A DNA stretch of 40,414 bases from Flavobacteriales bacterium (GTDB taxonomy: Bacteria; Bacteroidota; Bacteroidia; Flavobacteriales_E; Vicingaceae): the NCBI GenBank assembly GCA_026196775.1, contig JAPHUD010000001.1:1-40414 (forward strand), written 5' to 3'. The position numbers were made by a program, and so were the translations under genes. The first letter of the stretch is position 1. Each line of letters starts with the position of its first letter. This document shows positions 24,279 to 32,202 of this stretch, in pieces. A model generated the notes under the pieces. The model did no database searches, was not told the DNA's origin, and saw only the letters and a list, made by a program, of their open reading frames with translations.

Positions 24279-25145
24279 TTAAAATGAAATATATTCCTCT
24301 GGGTTTAGCGGAATACCATTGTACCACAACTCAAAATGCAAATGAGGACCTGACGAAAATTCTCCAGTATTTCCTATAATGGCAATAATTTCTCCGGCAC
24401 TTACTCTATCTCCAACTTTTTTGTGCAAAATAGAATTGTGTTTGTAAACTGAAATTAAATTGTTTTCATGTTGTAGCTGAATAACGTAACCAGATTCGTT
24501 GGTCCATTCGGCAAAAATTACTGTTCCTTCTAAAGTAGCTTTTATAGGTTCATTTTTAGGTGCCACAATATCAGTTCCCAAATGTTTATTAGCAGATTTC
24601 ATGTTAAACGAATTGGTAATAGTTCCTTTTAGCGGACTATAAAAAATAAAACTGCTTATTGTAGATGGGTTTTTATTTGCCGAAGCAAAAAGGTTGTATT
24701 TTTCCTCGGTTTCTACCATAGTTCTTAAAATAGAATCTTCCTGACTTCTAAGGTTGGTAATGCTTTTATAATCTAAACTGGAATCTATATGTGTTTCCTG
24801 ATTAAAATCTATAGGATTTCCCTGAATAATGTTTTTAATGTTATCAATATACAACTGTTTTTCTGCCAGCACCACTTCCATAGAATCTACTTTAAGTGCA
24901 TTTTGAAGTCCTGTTTTTCTAACATTTACATTGGCATAACCCGGAATAAACTCTCTAAGAGGAGTAAAAGCAATTAACAAAGTAACAGCAGTAATTAGAA
25001 AAATGATAGAAACGCCAACAATAGAAAACACGTTAAGTCTGGATAGACGAAGTGAAACTTTTTCTTCAAAAGTATCATCGTTCAGAATTACCAAACGGTA
25101 CTTATGCTTCAATTTTTGAAACTTCTTTTTCTTTGGTCGACTCAT
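24279..25145 (-). CDS. M23-family peptidoglycan endopeptidase, membrane-anchored
   Basis: A 288-residue protein with a basic cytoplasmic N-terminus (SRPKKKKFQKLKHKYR), a single membrane helix at about 41-60 (FSIVGVSIIFLITAVTLLIAF), a probably coiled-coil periplasmic stem and a C-terminal LytM/M23 domain. The zinc and catalytic residues are visible as HLGTD (HxxxD) and HLHFE (HxH), with the connecting GYVIQLQHENNLISVYKHNS strand pattern. It predicts a cell-wall DD-endopeptidase of the NlpD/MepM class that acts in wall remodelling or division. Its stop lies 4 bases from the third hairpin element, and it diverges from secA with a 270-base gap. Confidence 0.9.
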   Translation of the reverse strand: MSRPKKKKFQKLKHKYRLVILNDDTFEEKVSLRLSRLNVFSIVGVSIIFLITAVTLLIAFTPLREFIPGYANVNVRKTGLQNALKVDSMEVVLAEKQLYIDNIKNIIQGNPIDFNQETHIDSSLDYKSITNLRSQEDSILRTMVETEEKYNLFASANKNPSTISSFIFYSPLKGTITNSFNMKSANKHLGTDIVAPKNEPIKATLEGTVIFAEWTNESGYVIQLQHENNLISVYKHNSILHKKVGDRVSAGEIIAIIGNTGEFSSGPHLHFELWYNGIPLNPEEYISF

Positions 25146-25176
25146 TTATTTTACGCTGCTATTGAAAATATTTTGA

Positions 25177-25184
25177 CAAATGTA
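25177..25184 (-). promoter_or_regulatory. Putative -7 element of the M23 peptidase gene
   Basis: On the minus strand TACATTTG fits TAnnTTTG and ends 31 bases before the ATG at 25145. Confidence 0.5.
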
Positions 25185-25317
25185 GGTAAAAACTAAAAAA
25201 GCCATTACTCAAACCTTAGATAAAACAAAAATGTTAGCTTTTTTTAACAGCCTTAAACCGCAAAAAAAGTTGCGTTATTAAATCAACTTAAAAATCATCA
25301 CTTAAAATTTAATTAGC

Positions 25318-25325
25318 TAAATTTG
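25318..25325 (+). promoter_or_regulatory. Putative -7 element of secA
   Basis: TAAATTTG fits TAnnTTTG and lies 90 bases before the secA ATG. It implies a 5' leader of roughly 80 bases; I saw no strong secondary structure in it. Confidence 0.45.
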
Positions 25326-25415
25326 TCGGTTCAACTAAGTCAATATGACAGAAAACCAAAGAAAATGTTATTTTGGTAATCATTTTGACAACCAATAGAA
25401 AAATAAAAACATATA

Positions 25416-28400
25416 ATGTCAGCAGAAGGATTATTAGGTAAAGTACTAAAAACATTTTTAGGAAGTAAAAAAGATAGAGATATAAAAGAATTATCTCCAA
25501 TTATAGATAAAGTTGCAGCTGTTTACCCTCAGCTAAGTTCATTAAGCAATGATGAATTAAGAGCAAAAACAACTTATTTCAAAGAAAAAATTAAAGAGAA
25601 AACCAGTGCGCTGGAAAATCAAATTGAAGAATTAAAGCAAAAAATTGAGACAGATGCATCATTAAGTATTAGCGAAAAAGAAAAAATTTATGCTGAAATT
25701 GATGAATTAGACAAACAAGTGCTTACTCAAATTGAGGAAGCCTTATTGGAAATTCAACCCGAAGTTTTTGCAGTAATGAAAGAAACTGCCAGAAGATTTT
25801 CTCAAAATGAAACCATAGAAGTTACTGCTTCGCAAATGGATAGAGATATTGCTGCCATCAAAGATAATGTAGAAATTAATGGTGACAAAGTTACTTACTA
25901 TAACTCGTGGTTAGCTGCCGGTTCCGAAATTGTTTGGGATATGGTACATTATGATGTTCAGTTGATTGGGGGTTCTGTATTGCATCAGGGAAAAATTGCT
26001 GAAATGATGACAGGTGAGGGTAAAACCTTAGTAGGCACATTGCCTGTTTACTTAAATGCATTGGCAGGAAGAGGTGTTCATTTAGTAACTGTAAACGATT
26101 ACTTGGCAAAAAGAGATAGCGAGTGGATGGCTCCTTTGTTTGAGTTCCATGGTTTAACAGTTGATTGTATTGACAAGCACCAGCCCAATTCTCCAGAAAG
26201 AAGAAAAGCCTATTTGGCAGACATTACTTACGGAACAAATAATGAGTTTGGTTTTGATTACCTTAGAGATAATATGGCTCGTTCTCCGGAAGATTTAGTA
26301 CAGAGAAAACATCATTATGCTATTGTGGATGAGGTGGATTCTGTATTAATTGATGATGCAAGAACGCCATTAATTATTTCCGGTCCAACGCCAAAAGGCG
26401 ATAAGCATGAATTTTATGAATTGAAACCAAGAGTAGAAAAGTTAATGGCTGCACAAAAAGCATTTGTTAACACTGCTTTAACTCAAGCCAAAAAATTACT
26501 TGCTCCTGCTATCAATAATGAAAAGCTAAGCAAAGAAGCATTAGAAGAAGGTGGCTTAGCATTACTTAGAGCTCACAGAGGCTTACCAAAAAATAAAGCC
26601 TTAATTAAGTTTTTAAGTGAACACGGAATAAAAGCTATCCTACAAAAAACAGAAAACTTTTACATGCAAGACCAAAACAAGGAAATGCATAAAGCTGATG
26701 CTGAATTGTTTTTTATTATTGATGAAAAATCTAATTCTGTAGAACTTACTGATAAAGGGATTGATTTAATTACCGGAACAGGTGATGACCCTAATTTCTT
26801 TATCTTACCGGACATTGGTTCTGAAGTAGCTAAACTAGAAAAATCTGTTAGCAACGAAAAAGAAAAACTTGCTGAAAAAGATAAAGTAATTCAAGATTAC
26901 TCTATAAAAGCTGAAAGAATCCATACCATCAATCAATTATTAAAAGCGTATGCCATGTTTGAGAATGATGTGGAATATGTGGTGATGGATAATAAAGTAA
27001 AAATTGTTGATGAGCAAACAGGTCGTATTATGGATGGAAGACGTTATTCTGATGGTCTTCACCAAGCGATAGAGGCAAAAGAAAATGTAAAAATTGAGGC
27101 AGCAACACAAACCTATGCTACAGTTACGCTTCAAAATTATTTCAGAATGTACCACAAACTATCTGGTATGACAGGTACTGCTGAAACTGAATCTCAGGAG
27201 TTGTGGGATATTTATGAATTAGATGTTGTTGTAATTCCAACCAACAGACCTATACAAAGAAAAGATAAAGAAGATTTAGTTTATAAAACTACCAGAGAAA
27301 AATACAATGCCATTATAGATGAAATAGTTGCTTTGGTGGAAGCAAAAAGACCAGTTTTGGTGGGAACAACTTCTGTTGAAATTTCTGAATTGTTAGGTAG
27401 AATGCTTAAAATGAAAGGCATTAAACACAATGTATTAAATGCGAAATTACATCAGCGTGAAGCAGAAATTGTAGCAGAGGCAGGAAAGCCTGGAGCGGTA
27501 ACCATAGCCACCAATATGGCAGGTAGAGGTACCGATATTAAATTAGGTGAAGGTGTTAAAGAAGCTGGTGGTTTAGCTATTGTTGGTACAGAAAGACACG
27601 ACTCTAGAAGGGTGGACAGACAGCTTAGAGGTAGAGCGGGACGACAAGGAGACCCGGGTTCTTCTCAGTTTTTTGTTTCATTGGAAGATAATTTAATGCG
27701 TTTGTTTAATTCTGAACGAATCATTAAACTAATGGACAGAATGGGTATTGAAGAGGGTGAAGTGATTCAACATTCTATGGTAAGTAAGTCTATTGAACGT
27801 GCTCAAAAGAAAGTAGAAGAAAACAATTTCGGTATTAGAAAAAGGTTGTTGGAGTATGATGATATTATGAACGCTCAGCGTGAGGTAATCTATACTAAAA
27901 GAAGAAAAGCCTTATTTGGCGAAAGATTAGGTGTTGAAATTTCTAATATGATTTATGATATTGCTGAAGCCTTGGTAGAAGAAAATCAGGAAATGAGGGA
28001 TTTCGAGAATTTTCAATTAGACTTAATCAGATACTTATCCATTGAGAGTCCTGTTGATGAAAAAACGTTCTTAGAAAGCAAACCGGAAGAACTTACAGAA
28101 GATATTCATGAGTTAGCTTATCATCACTATTTAAGAAAATCTGAAGCCTTAGCAGAAACAGCTTTTCCGGTAATTAAAGATGTTTATGAAAACCAAGGAG
28201 CAACGTATGAAAATATTTTAGTTCCGATTACTGATGGAATAAAAAGCTTAAATGTTCCTACACCACTTCAAAAAGCGTATGAATCTCAAGGAAAAGAGTT
28301 GGTTAAATCTATAGAGAAAGGTGTAATTCTTGCCATTATTGATGATAACTGGAAAGAGCATTTAAGAGAAATGGATGATTTGAAACAATCGGTTCAAAAT

Positions 28401-28754
28401 GCAGTTCATGAGCAAAAAGATCCGTTATTGATATACAAATTTGAAGCATTTAAATTGTTCCAATCTATTTTGCTAAAAATGAATAAGGAAATTGGCAGTT
28501 TCTTAATGAAATGCGGATTACCTAAACCAAAAGATGGAGAGATTAAAGCAAAAGAAGCTACTCCGGCACCAAAATCGGATTTAGATAAATTGGAAACTAG
28601 CCGACCAGATAATGCAGGTAATCCGGCACAACCAAATCAACAGGAAAAGCCAAAAGCTCAACCCGTAAGAGTAGAGAAAAAAGTGGGTAGAAATGATTTG
28701 TGTCCGTGTGGAAGTGGAAAAAAATACAAACAATGCCACGGAAAATTAGAATAA
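25416..28754 (+). CDS. secA: Preprotein translocase ATPase SecA (long form)
   Basis: The motor ATPase that pushes unfolded preproteins through SecYEG. At 1112 residues it exceeds the E. coli protein (901) by about 200, mainly through an insertion around residues 340-520 in the preprotein-binding region, typical of Bacteroidota. Walker A is MTGEGKT (198-204), the DEAD-like box is [17 protein letters not shown], and motifs MAGRGTDI and [12 protein letters not shown] are intact. The C-terminus has a zinc-binding SEC-C motif with C1096, C1098, C1107 and H1108, preceded by a Pro/Lys-rich linker. The end overlaps the start of the next gene by 22 bases. Confidence 0.97.
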   Translation: MSAEGLLGKVLKTFLGSKKDRDIKELSPIIDKVAAVYPQLSSLSNDELRAKTTYFKEKIKEKTSALENQIEELKQKIETDASLSISEKEKIYAEIDELDKQVLTQIEEALLEIQPEVFAVMKETARRFSQNETIEVTASQMDRDIAAIKDNVEINGDKVTYYNSWLAAGSEIVWDMVHYDVQLIGGSVLHQGKIAEMMTGEGKTLVGTLPVYLNALAGRGVHLVTVNDYLAKRDSEWMAPLFEFHGLTVDCIDKHQPNSPERRKAYLADITYGTNNEFGFDYLRDNMARSPEDLVQRKHHYAIVDEVDSVLIDDARTPLIISGPTPKGDKHEFYELKPRVEKLMAAQKAFVNTALTQAKKLLAPAINNEKLSKEALEEGGLALLRAHRGLPKNKALIKFLSEHGIKAILQKTENFYMQDQNKEMHKADAELFFIIDEKSNSVELTDKGIDLITGTGDDPNFFILPDIGSEVAKLEKSVSNEKEKLAEKDKVIQDYSIKAERIHTINQLLKAYAMFENDVEYVVMDNKVKIVDEQTGRIMDGRRYSDGLHQAIEAKENVKIEAATQTYATVTLQNYFRMYHKLSGMTGTAETESQELWDIYELDVVVIPTNRPIQRKDKEDLVYKTTREKYNAIIDEIVALVEAKRPVLVGTTSVEISELLGRMLKMKGIKHNVLNAKLHQREAEIVAEAGKPGAVTIATNMAGRGTDIKLGEGVKEAGGLAIVGTERHDSRRVDRQLRGRAGRQGDPGSSQFFVSLEDNLMRLFNSERIIKLMDRMGIEEGEVIQHSMVSKSIERAQKKVEENNFGIRKRLLEYDDIMNAQREVIYTKRRKALFGERLGVEISNMIYDIAEALVEENQEMRDFENFQLDLIRYLSIESPVDEKTFLESKPEELTEDIHELAYHHYLRKSEALAETAFPVIKDVYENQGATYENILVPITDGIKSLNVPTPLQKAYESQGKELVKSIEKGVILAIIDDNWKEHLREMDDLKQSVQNAVHEQKDPLLIYKFEAFKLFQSILLKMNKEIGSFLMKCGLPKPKDGEIKAKEATPAPKSDLDKLETSRPDNAGNPAQPNQQEKPKAQPVRVEKKVGRNDLCPCGSGKKYKQCHGKLE

Positions 28755-29911
28755 TATCTCTTTTTCTTTTTGGATTTGTTTCTTCAATTTATTCACAAGA
28801 AAAAGAAGATCAAAAAAATCTCTTTTTTGAAGCGGAATATGCTGCCGGAAAAATTATTCCCAATTTTTTCGACAATTTCCCGAAGAATTCCATGCAAAAT
28901 ACCGTGTCTTTTTCTGTAGGAAACTACAGAACAGATACTACCAAATGGGAAAGGTATTATAACTTTCCTGAAGTTGGTTTTAGCTTAAATTTTTCTCATT
29001 TTGGCAATAATCAAGTTTTCGGACAACAAGTAAGTTTAGCAAGGTTTATAGATTTTAGTGTTTTTAATAAGTCTAAACACAACTATCATCTAAAATTAGG
29101 CTTGGGAATGTCTTATTTTAATAAGACTTATCATCCTGTTAATAATCCTGAAAATATTATTGTTAGTGCTCCTTTTACTTGGGATTTTAGAATTGCGTTG
29201 AATAGAGAAATTCTTTCGAGAGATAAATTTTCCTTAAAACTTGGGGTGGGATTGGCACATCAATCTAACAGTCATGTAAATTTACCCAACAAGGGAATGA
29301 ACTCTTTTTTAATAGGAATTTCAGGACAGTTTTATGAAAACGCTAAAAAAGAAAGACCTGTAGTTAATAATGATTACAATCGTTCTAAAAAGTCTTTTGT
29401 CAAATTCCGATACGGATTAGGTTATCATGAGCAAAGTGAAAATGAAGGGCCTGTGCAAGGCATTAACCAACCTGTTCATTCTGCCTCGTTGGGTTATGGA
29501 TATACGATTAATCATCATTCAAAAGTGAGTGTGGGTTTTACCTATCGGTTTTATCAGCATTATTATAATGATTTATCTGCTAACAGAGGTGAAAAATTGA
29601 ATGGTGATCCTACTTTACAAGCTTCTAACTTTATTTTATTTGTAAATAATGAATTCCTTATGGGACATGTAGGATTAGATTTAGAATTAGAATTTAATTT
29701 ATACAAACCCTATTTTAATTATCACCATCCTTCAAAAGGTGTAATTTCTACTCTGAGACAAATTTTATCTACCCGTAAGGGATTAAATTTCTATGCGAAA
29801 AACACCAATACGCTACCAAAAAGCAATTTGTTTTTAGGTGTTTATGTTAATACCAATATGGGAATTGCTGATTTTTTAGAGTTCAGTATAGGGTATAATC
29901 ATAATTTTTAA
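28733..29911 (+). CDS. PagL/acyloxyacyl-hydrolase-like outer-membrane lipid A deacylase
   Basis: A 392-residue exported barrel protein from the ATG at 28733, which starts [22 protein letters not shown], a clean signal peptide. A GTG 11 codons earlier would add an unrelated extension inside secA. The signature [19 protein letters not shown], with H176 and S178, fits the HxSN...N.G.NS active site of PagL-type 3-O-deacylases, which remove a fatty acid from lipid A at the outer membrane. Length exceeds that of classical PagL because of a C-terminal half of further beta-strands. The start overlaps the secA end by 22 bases in another frame, so the two are probably translated from one transcript. 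Catalytic identity rests on the motif only. Confidence 0.75.
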   Translation: MPRKIRIISLFLFGFVSSIYSQEKEDQKNLFFEAEYAAGKIIPNFFDNFPKNSMQNTVSFSVGNYRTDTTKWERYYNFPEVGFSLNFSHFGNNQVFGQQVSLARFIDFSVFNKSKHNYHLKLGLGMSYFNKTYHPVNNPENIIVSAPFTWDFRIALNREILSRDKFSLKLGVGLAHQSNSHVNLPNKGMNSFLIGISGQFYENAKKERPVVNNDYNRSKKSFVKFRYGLGYHEQSENEGPVQGINQPVHSASLGYGYTINHHSKVSVGFTYRFYQHYYNDLSANRGEKLNGDPTLQASNFILFVNNEFLMGHVGLDLELEFNLYKPYFNYHHPSKGVISTLRQILSTRKGLNFYAKNTNTLPKSNLFLGVYVNTNMGIADFLEFSIGYNHNF

Positions 29912-29921
29912 GTACTCTTTC

Positions 29922-29946
29922 TTTACCGTCACTGCGAAGTATTGTG
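29922..29946 (+). repeat. Short copy of an ACCGTC...GCGAAG interspersed repeat
   Basis: The stretch begins TTTACCGTC and continues ACTGCGAAG. It matches the start of the longer, inverted copy at 30212-30141. This resembles the CCGTCATTGCGAGGA-type intergenic repeats that I recall in Bacteroidota. Confidence 0.55.
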
Positions 29947-30017
29947 TTGGATTTTTGTGTTGGAGCTGAAGTAGTTTTTTTGGATATCTGTAATTTTATA
30001 TAAACCAATTACCTCCT

Positions 30018-30134
30018 CTCCTTACGAAGTGCAACGGAGATAAGGAGTCCAGCCTAATAACCAATGCCCAAATAATAGTAAAGATAAAGTAGAATAGTAC
30101 TGGATCCCTGATCTTCACTTCGTTTTGTCAGGGA
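30018..30134 (+). repeat. Paired inverted hairpin element, copy 4
   Basis: Hairpin A (30018-30047) has stem CTCCTTA/TAAGGAG, where the last pair changed from G-C to A-T relative to copies 1 and 2. Its loop is CGAAGTGCAACGGAGA. Hairpin B (30105-30134) has stem TCCCTGA/TCAGGGA and loop TCTTCACTTCGTTTTG. The spacer is 57 bases. No nuclease gene is adjacent, so this copy stands alone. Confidence 0.85.
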
Positions 30135-30140
30135 AGTATA

Positions 30141-30212
30141 GGCGTTAAGTAAAGATTGCTTTGTTTCCCGAATTTTGGGAACAAGCTGTGCTTCACTCGC
30201 AAAGACGGTAAA
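30141..30212 (-). repeat. Long inverted copy of the ACCGTC...GCGAG repeat with internal hairpin
   Basis: On the minus strand it reads TTTACCGTC, then TTTGCGAGTGAAGCA, and ends with AAAGCAATCTTTACTTAA. Inside, an imperfect hairpin (30158-30186) pairs GCTTTGTTTCCC with GGGAACAAGC around a short A/T loop, with two unpaired T. It is inverted relative to the copy at 29922. Confidence 0.6.
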
Positions 30213-30216
30213 CGAT

Positions 30217-30250
30217 AACCCCAAACCTCGAACATCAAACCTTTAAACTC
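30217..30250 (-). repeat. GTTTAAAGGTTTGA-type repeat
   Basis: On the minus strand GAGTTTAAAGGTTTGA is followed by TGTTCGAGGTTTGG. The same kind of sequence occurs at 32117-32148, so this is a dispersed, degenerate repeat. Confidence 0.45.
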
Positions 30251-30275
30251 ATAAAAAAATATTACTTTTACAGCC

Positions 30276-30818
30276 ATGAACCCATTATACATAAAAGCAT
30301 TACACATCATATTTGTAGTCACTTGGTTTGCCGGGTTGTTTTATATTGTTCGGTTGTTTATCTACCATGTAGAAGCAGAAAGCAAAGAAGAAAGTGCCAA
30401 AGCCATTTTGCAAGAACAATATAAAATTATGAGCAGACGCTTATGGTATGGCATTACTTGGCCATCGGCAATATTAACCGCTTTTTTTGCAGGTTGGTTG
30501 CTCTATACCAATTTTGGGTATTATTTATCGCAACCGTGGATGCATGTTAAACTTACCTTTGTAATGGCATTGTATGTTTACCATTTTATGTGTCATCGTA
30601 TATTTGTTCAGTTGCAACAGAATAAAATTAAGTACTCATCCTTTAAATTACGCATTTGGAATGAAGTAGCTACCGTTTTTTTGTTTGCCATTGTGTTTTT
30701 GGTTACCCTCAAAGAAGCCATGAGTTGGGTTTGGGGAGTGGTAGGTATTGTGCTTTTTGGTGTTTTGCTGATGTTAGCCATCAGGGCTTACAAAAAAATG
30801 AGAGATAAAAAAGAGTAA
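30276..30818 (+). CDS. HemJ-like protoporphyrinogen IX oxidase / CopD-family membrane protein
   Basis: A 180-residue membrane protein with four or five hydrophobic helices. H10 in the first helix (ALHIIFVVTWFAGLFYIVRLFIYH) and the motif YKIMSRRLWYGITWPSAI match the HemJ/UPF0093 family, in which this His is a heme ligand. HemJ oxidises protoporphyrinogen IX in the heme pathway of bacteria lacking HemG and HemY. The conserved segment LRIWNEVATVFLFAIVFLV is also typical. No other heme gene lies close by. The ATG at 30276 is the only start that leaves the first helix whole. Bacteroidota entries often carry only the CopD-family name. Confidence 0.8.
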   Translation: MNPLYIKALHIIFVVTWFAGLFYIVRLFIYHVEAESKEESAKAILQEQYKIMSRRLWYGITWPSAILTAFFAGWLLYTNFGYYLSQPWMHVKLTFVMALYVYHFMCHRIFVQLQQNKIKYSSFKLRIWNEVATVFLFAIVFLVTLKEAMSWVWGVVGIVLFGVLLMLAIRAYKKMRDKKE

Positions 30819-30841
30819 TAATTTTAAAACTTACTTTATTA

Positions 30842-32110
30842 CTATCCCACCAACACCTTATTTTTATTAATTACTCCATATACTTTACCGTTTAATTTTT
30901 TATCGATAAATGGTGAGTTTTTAGATTTAGAAACTATATCGCTAATGGCAAGTTTAGTTTCGCTGTTGGGGCTAAATAAGGTAAGGTTGGCTGCTGTTTT
31001 TTCTTTTATTTCAGGAACGCTTAGGTGCAGCAATTGGCGTGGTGCAACGGTTATTTTTTCAATAAAATGGGCTAAGGGCAATTTGTTTTTAATGGCGGTA
31101 TGAGCAACAGCAAAAGAAGTCTGTAAGTTAACAATGCCAAAAGCCGCATGGTCGAATTCACATTTTTTGTTTTCAATATTTTCGGGAGTGTGGTCGGAGC
31201 AAATAATATCTATCGTTCCTTCTTTCAGTCCTTTAATTAATTCTTTTTGGTCGTCTTTGGTTCTTAGTGGAGGCAACACTTTGTAGTTGCTGTCAAAAGT
31301 TTCCAATGCGGTTTCGTCTAGCAGTAAGTGGTAAGAATTTACATCGGCAGTAACTTTTAATCCTTTAGCCTTAGCTTGCTTTATCAGTTCTACCGATTTT
31401 TTTGCAGAAATATTGGTCAAGTGAATCGCTGCATCACAATATTCAGCTAAATAAATGGCTCTTGCTACTTGCAGTTCTTCGGCTAAAGACGGAATGCCTT
31501 TCATTCCCAGTCGAGTGCTTACTACCCCTTCGTTTATTTGTCCGTTGTTAAAAATATTTTTTTCGTTAGGAAATTCCATTATTAACCCGTTGAATGATTT
31601 GGTGTAGAGCATGGCTCGGGTAAGCAAACTTGGATTTTCTATGCTTTTTTTATTGTCGGTAAAAACTACTGCACCGGCATTGTGCATATCGTACATTTCG
31701 GCAATTTCTTTTCCTTCGGCTTTTTCAGACAAACATCCGGCAGGATAAACATTTACAATGGCATTGGCGGTTTTGTTAATTACATATTCAATTCCGGATT
31801 TGCTATCGATAGTTGGATAAGTATCGGGCATGGCAACAACACCTGTAAAACCTCCTAGAGCAGCAGCTTTTAAACCGCTAGTAAAATCTTCTTTGTGTTC
31901 ATTTCCGGGGTCGCAAAAATTAGCTCTAAAATCGAACCAACCAATAGAAACGTGCAAATCAGGATAGGAGATTTCTTTGTAGTTCCCTGAATTTTTAATG
32001 GATTTAGCTATTTTTACGATAATTCCTTTTTCAATAAGAATGTCCATTTTTTGCCCATTCAAATTTGAGTTGTTGTCAACGATTACTGCCGATTTGATTA
32101 GTATGTCCAT
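30842..32110 (-). CDS. Dihydroorotase homologue lacking the HxH metal motif (probable pseudo-dihydroorotase)
   Basis: A 422-residue amidohydrolase-fold protein, aligning with type I dihydroorotase throughout: GLKAAALGGFTGVVAMPDT, VTADVNSYHLLLDE, VLPPLRTKDDQ and IICSDHTPEN, with the late Asp conserved. The first zinc motif, normally DxHxHxR, reads D60-F61-R62-A63-N64-F65-C66, so both histidines and the substrate Arg are lost. Catalysis as a dihydroorotase is therefore doubtful. Inactive homologues are known in Pseudomonas, where PyrC' is needed to assemble aspartate transcarbamoylase. Flavobacteria, as I recall, have a similar second copy. It is the last gene of a minus-strand run after the BatA/VWA gene, 92 bases apart. 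Confidence 0.85.
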   Translation of the reverse strand: MDILIKSAVIVDNNSNLNGQKMDILIEKGIIVKIAKSIKNSGNYKEISYPDLHVSIGWFDFRANFCDPGNEHKEDFTSGLKAAALGGFTGVVAMPDTYPTIDSKSGIEYVINKTANAIVNVYPAGCLSEKAEGKEIAEMYDMHNAGAVVFTDNKKSIENPSLLTRAMLYTKSFNGLIMEFPNEKNIFNNGQINEGVVSTRLGMKGIPSLAEELQVARAIYLAEYCDAAIHLTNISAKKSVELIKQAKAKGLKVTADVNSYHLLLDETALETFDSNYKVLPPLRTKDDQKELIKGLKEGTIDIICSDHTPENIENKKCEFDHAAFGIVNLQTSFAVAHTAIKNKLPLAHFIEKITVAPRQLLHLSVPEIKEKTAANLTLFSPNSETKLAISDIVSKSKNSPFIDKKLNGKVYGVINKNKVLVG

Positions 32111-32116
32111 GTCGTA

Positions 32117-32148
32117 AGTTTAAAGTTTGAGGTTTGAAGTTTGAGGTT
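32117..32148 (+). repeat. Tandem AGTTTGAGGTT repeat upstream of the pseudo-dihydroorotase
   Basis: AGTTTGAGGTT occurs twice, at 32124-32134 and 32138-32148, with period 14, preceded by AGTTTAA. The related sequence at 30217-30250 shows it to be a dispersed family. It lies 6 bases before the gene start, on the promoter side. Confidence 0.55.
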
Positions 32149-32202
32149 AATGCAGATTATTCAATAATTCTCACATTTACACATCTTCAAATTCTCACAA
32201 TT

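Larger units (their letters stand above)
29912..30275 (+). other. 364-base gap filled with nested repeats
   Basis: No gene is visible here. The gap between the PagL-like and HemJ-like genes holds three repeat families: one paired hairpin element (30018-30134), two diverged inverted copies of an ACCGTC-GCGA repeat (from 29922 and from 30212), and a GTTTAAAGGTTTGA-type repeat (30217-30250). It appears to be a site where small repeats accumulate. Confidence 0.7.
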
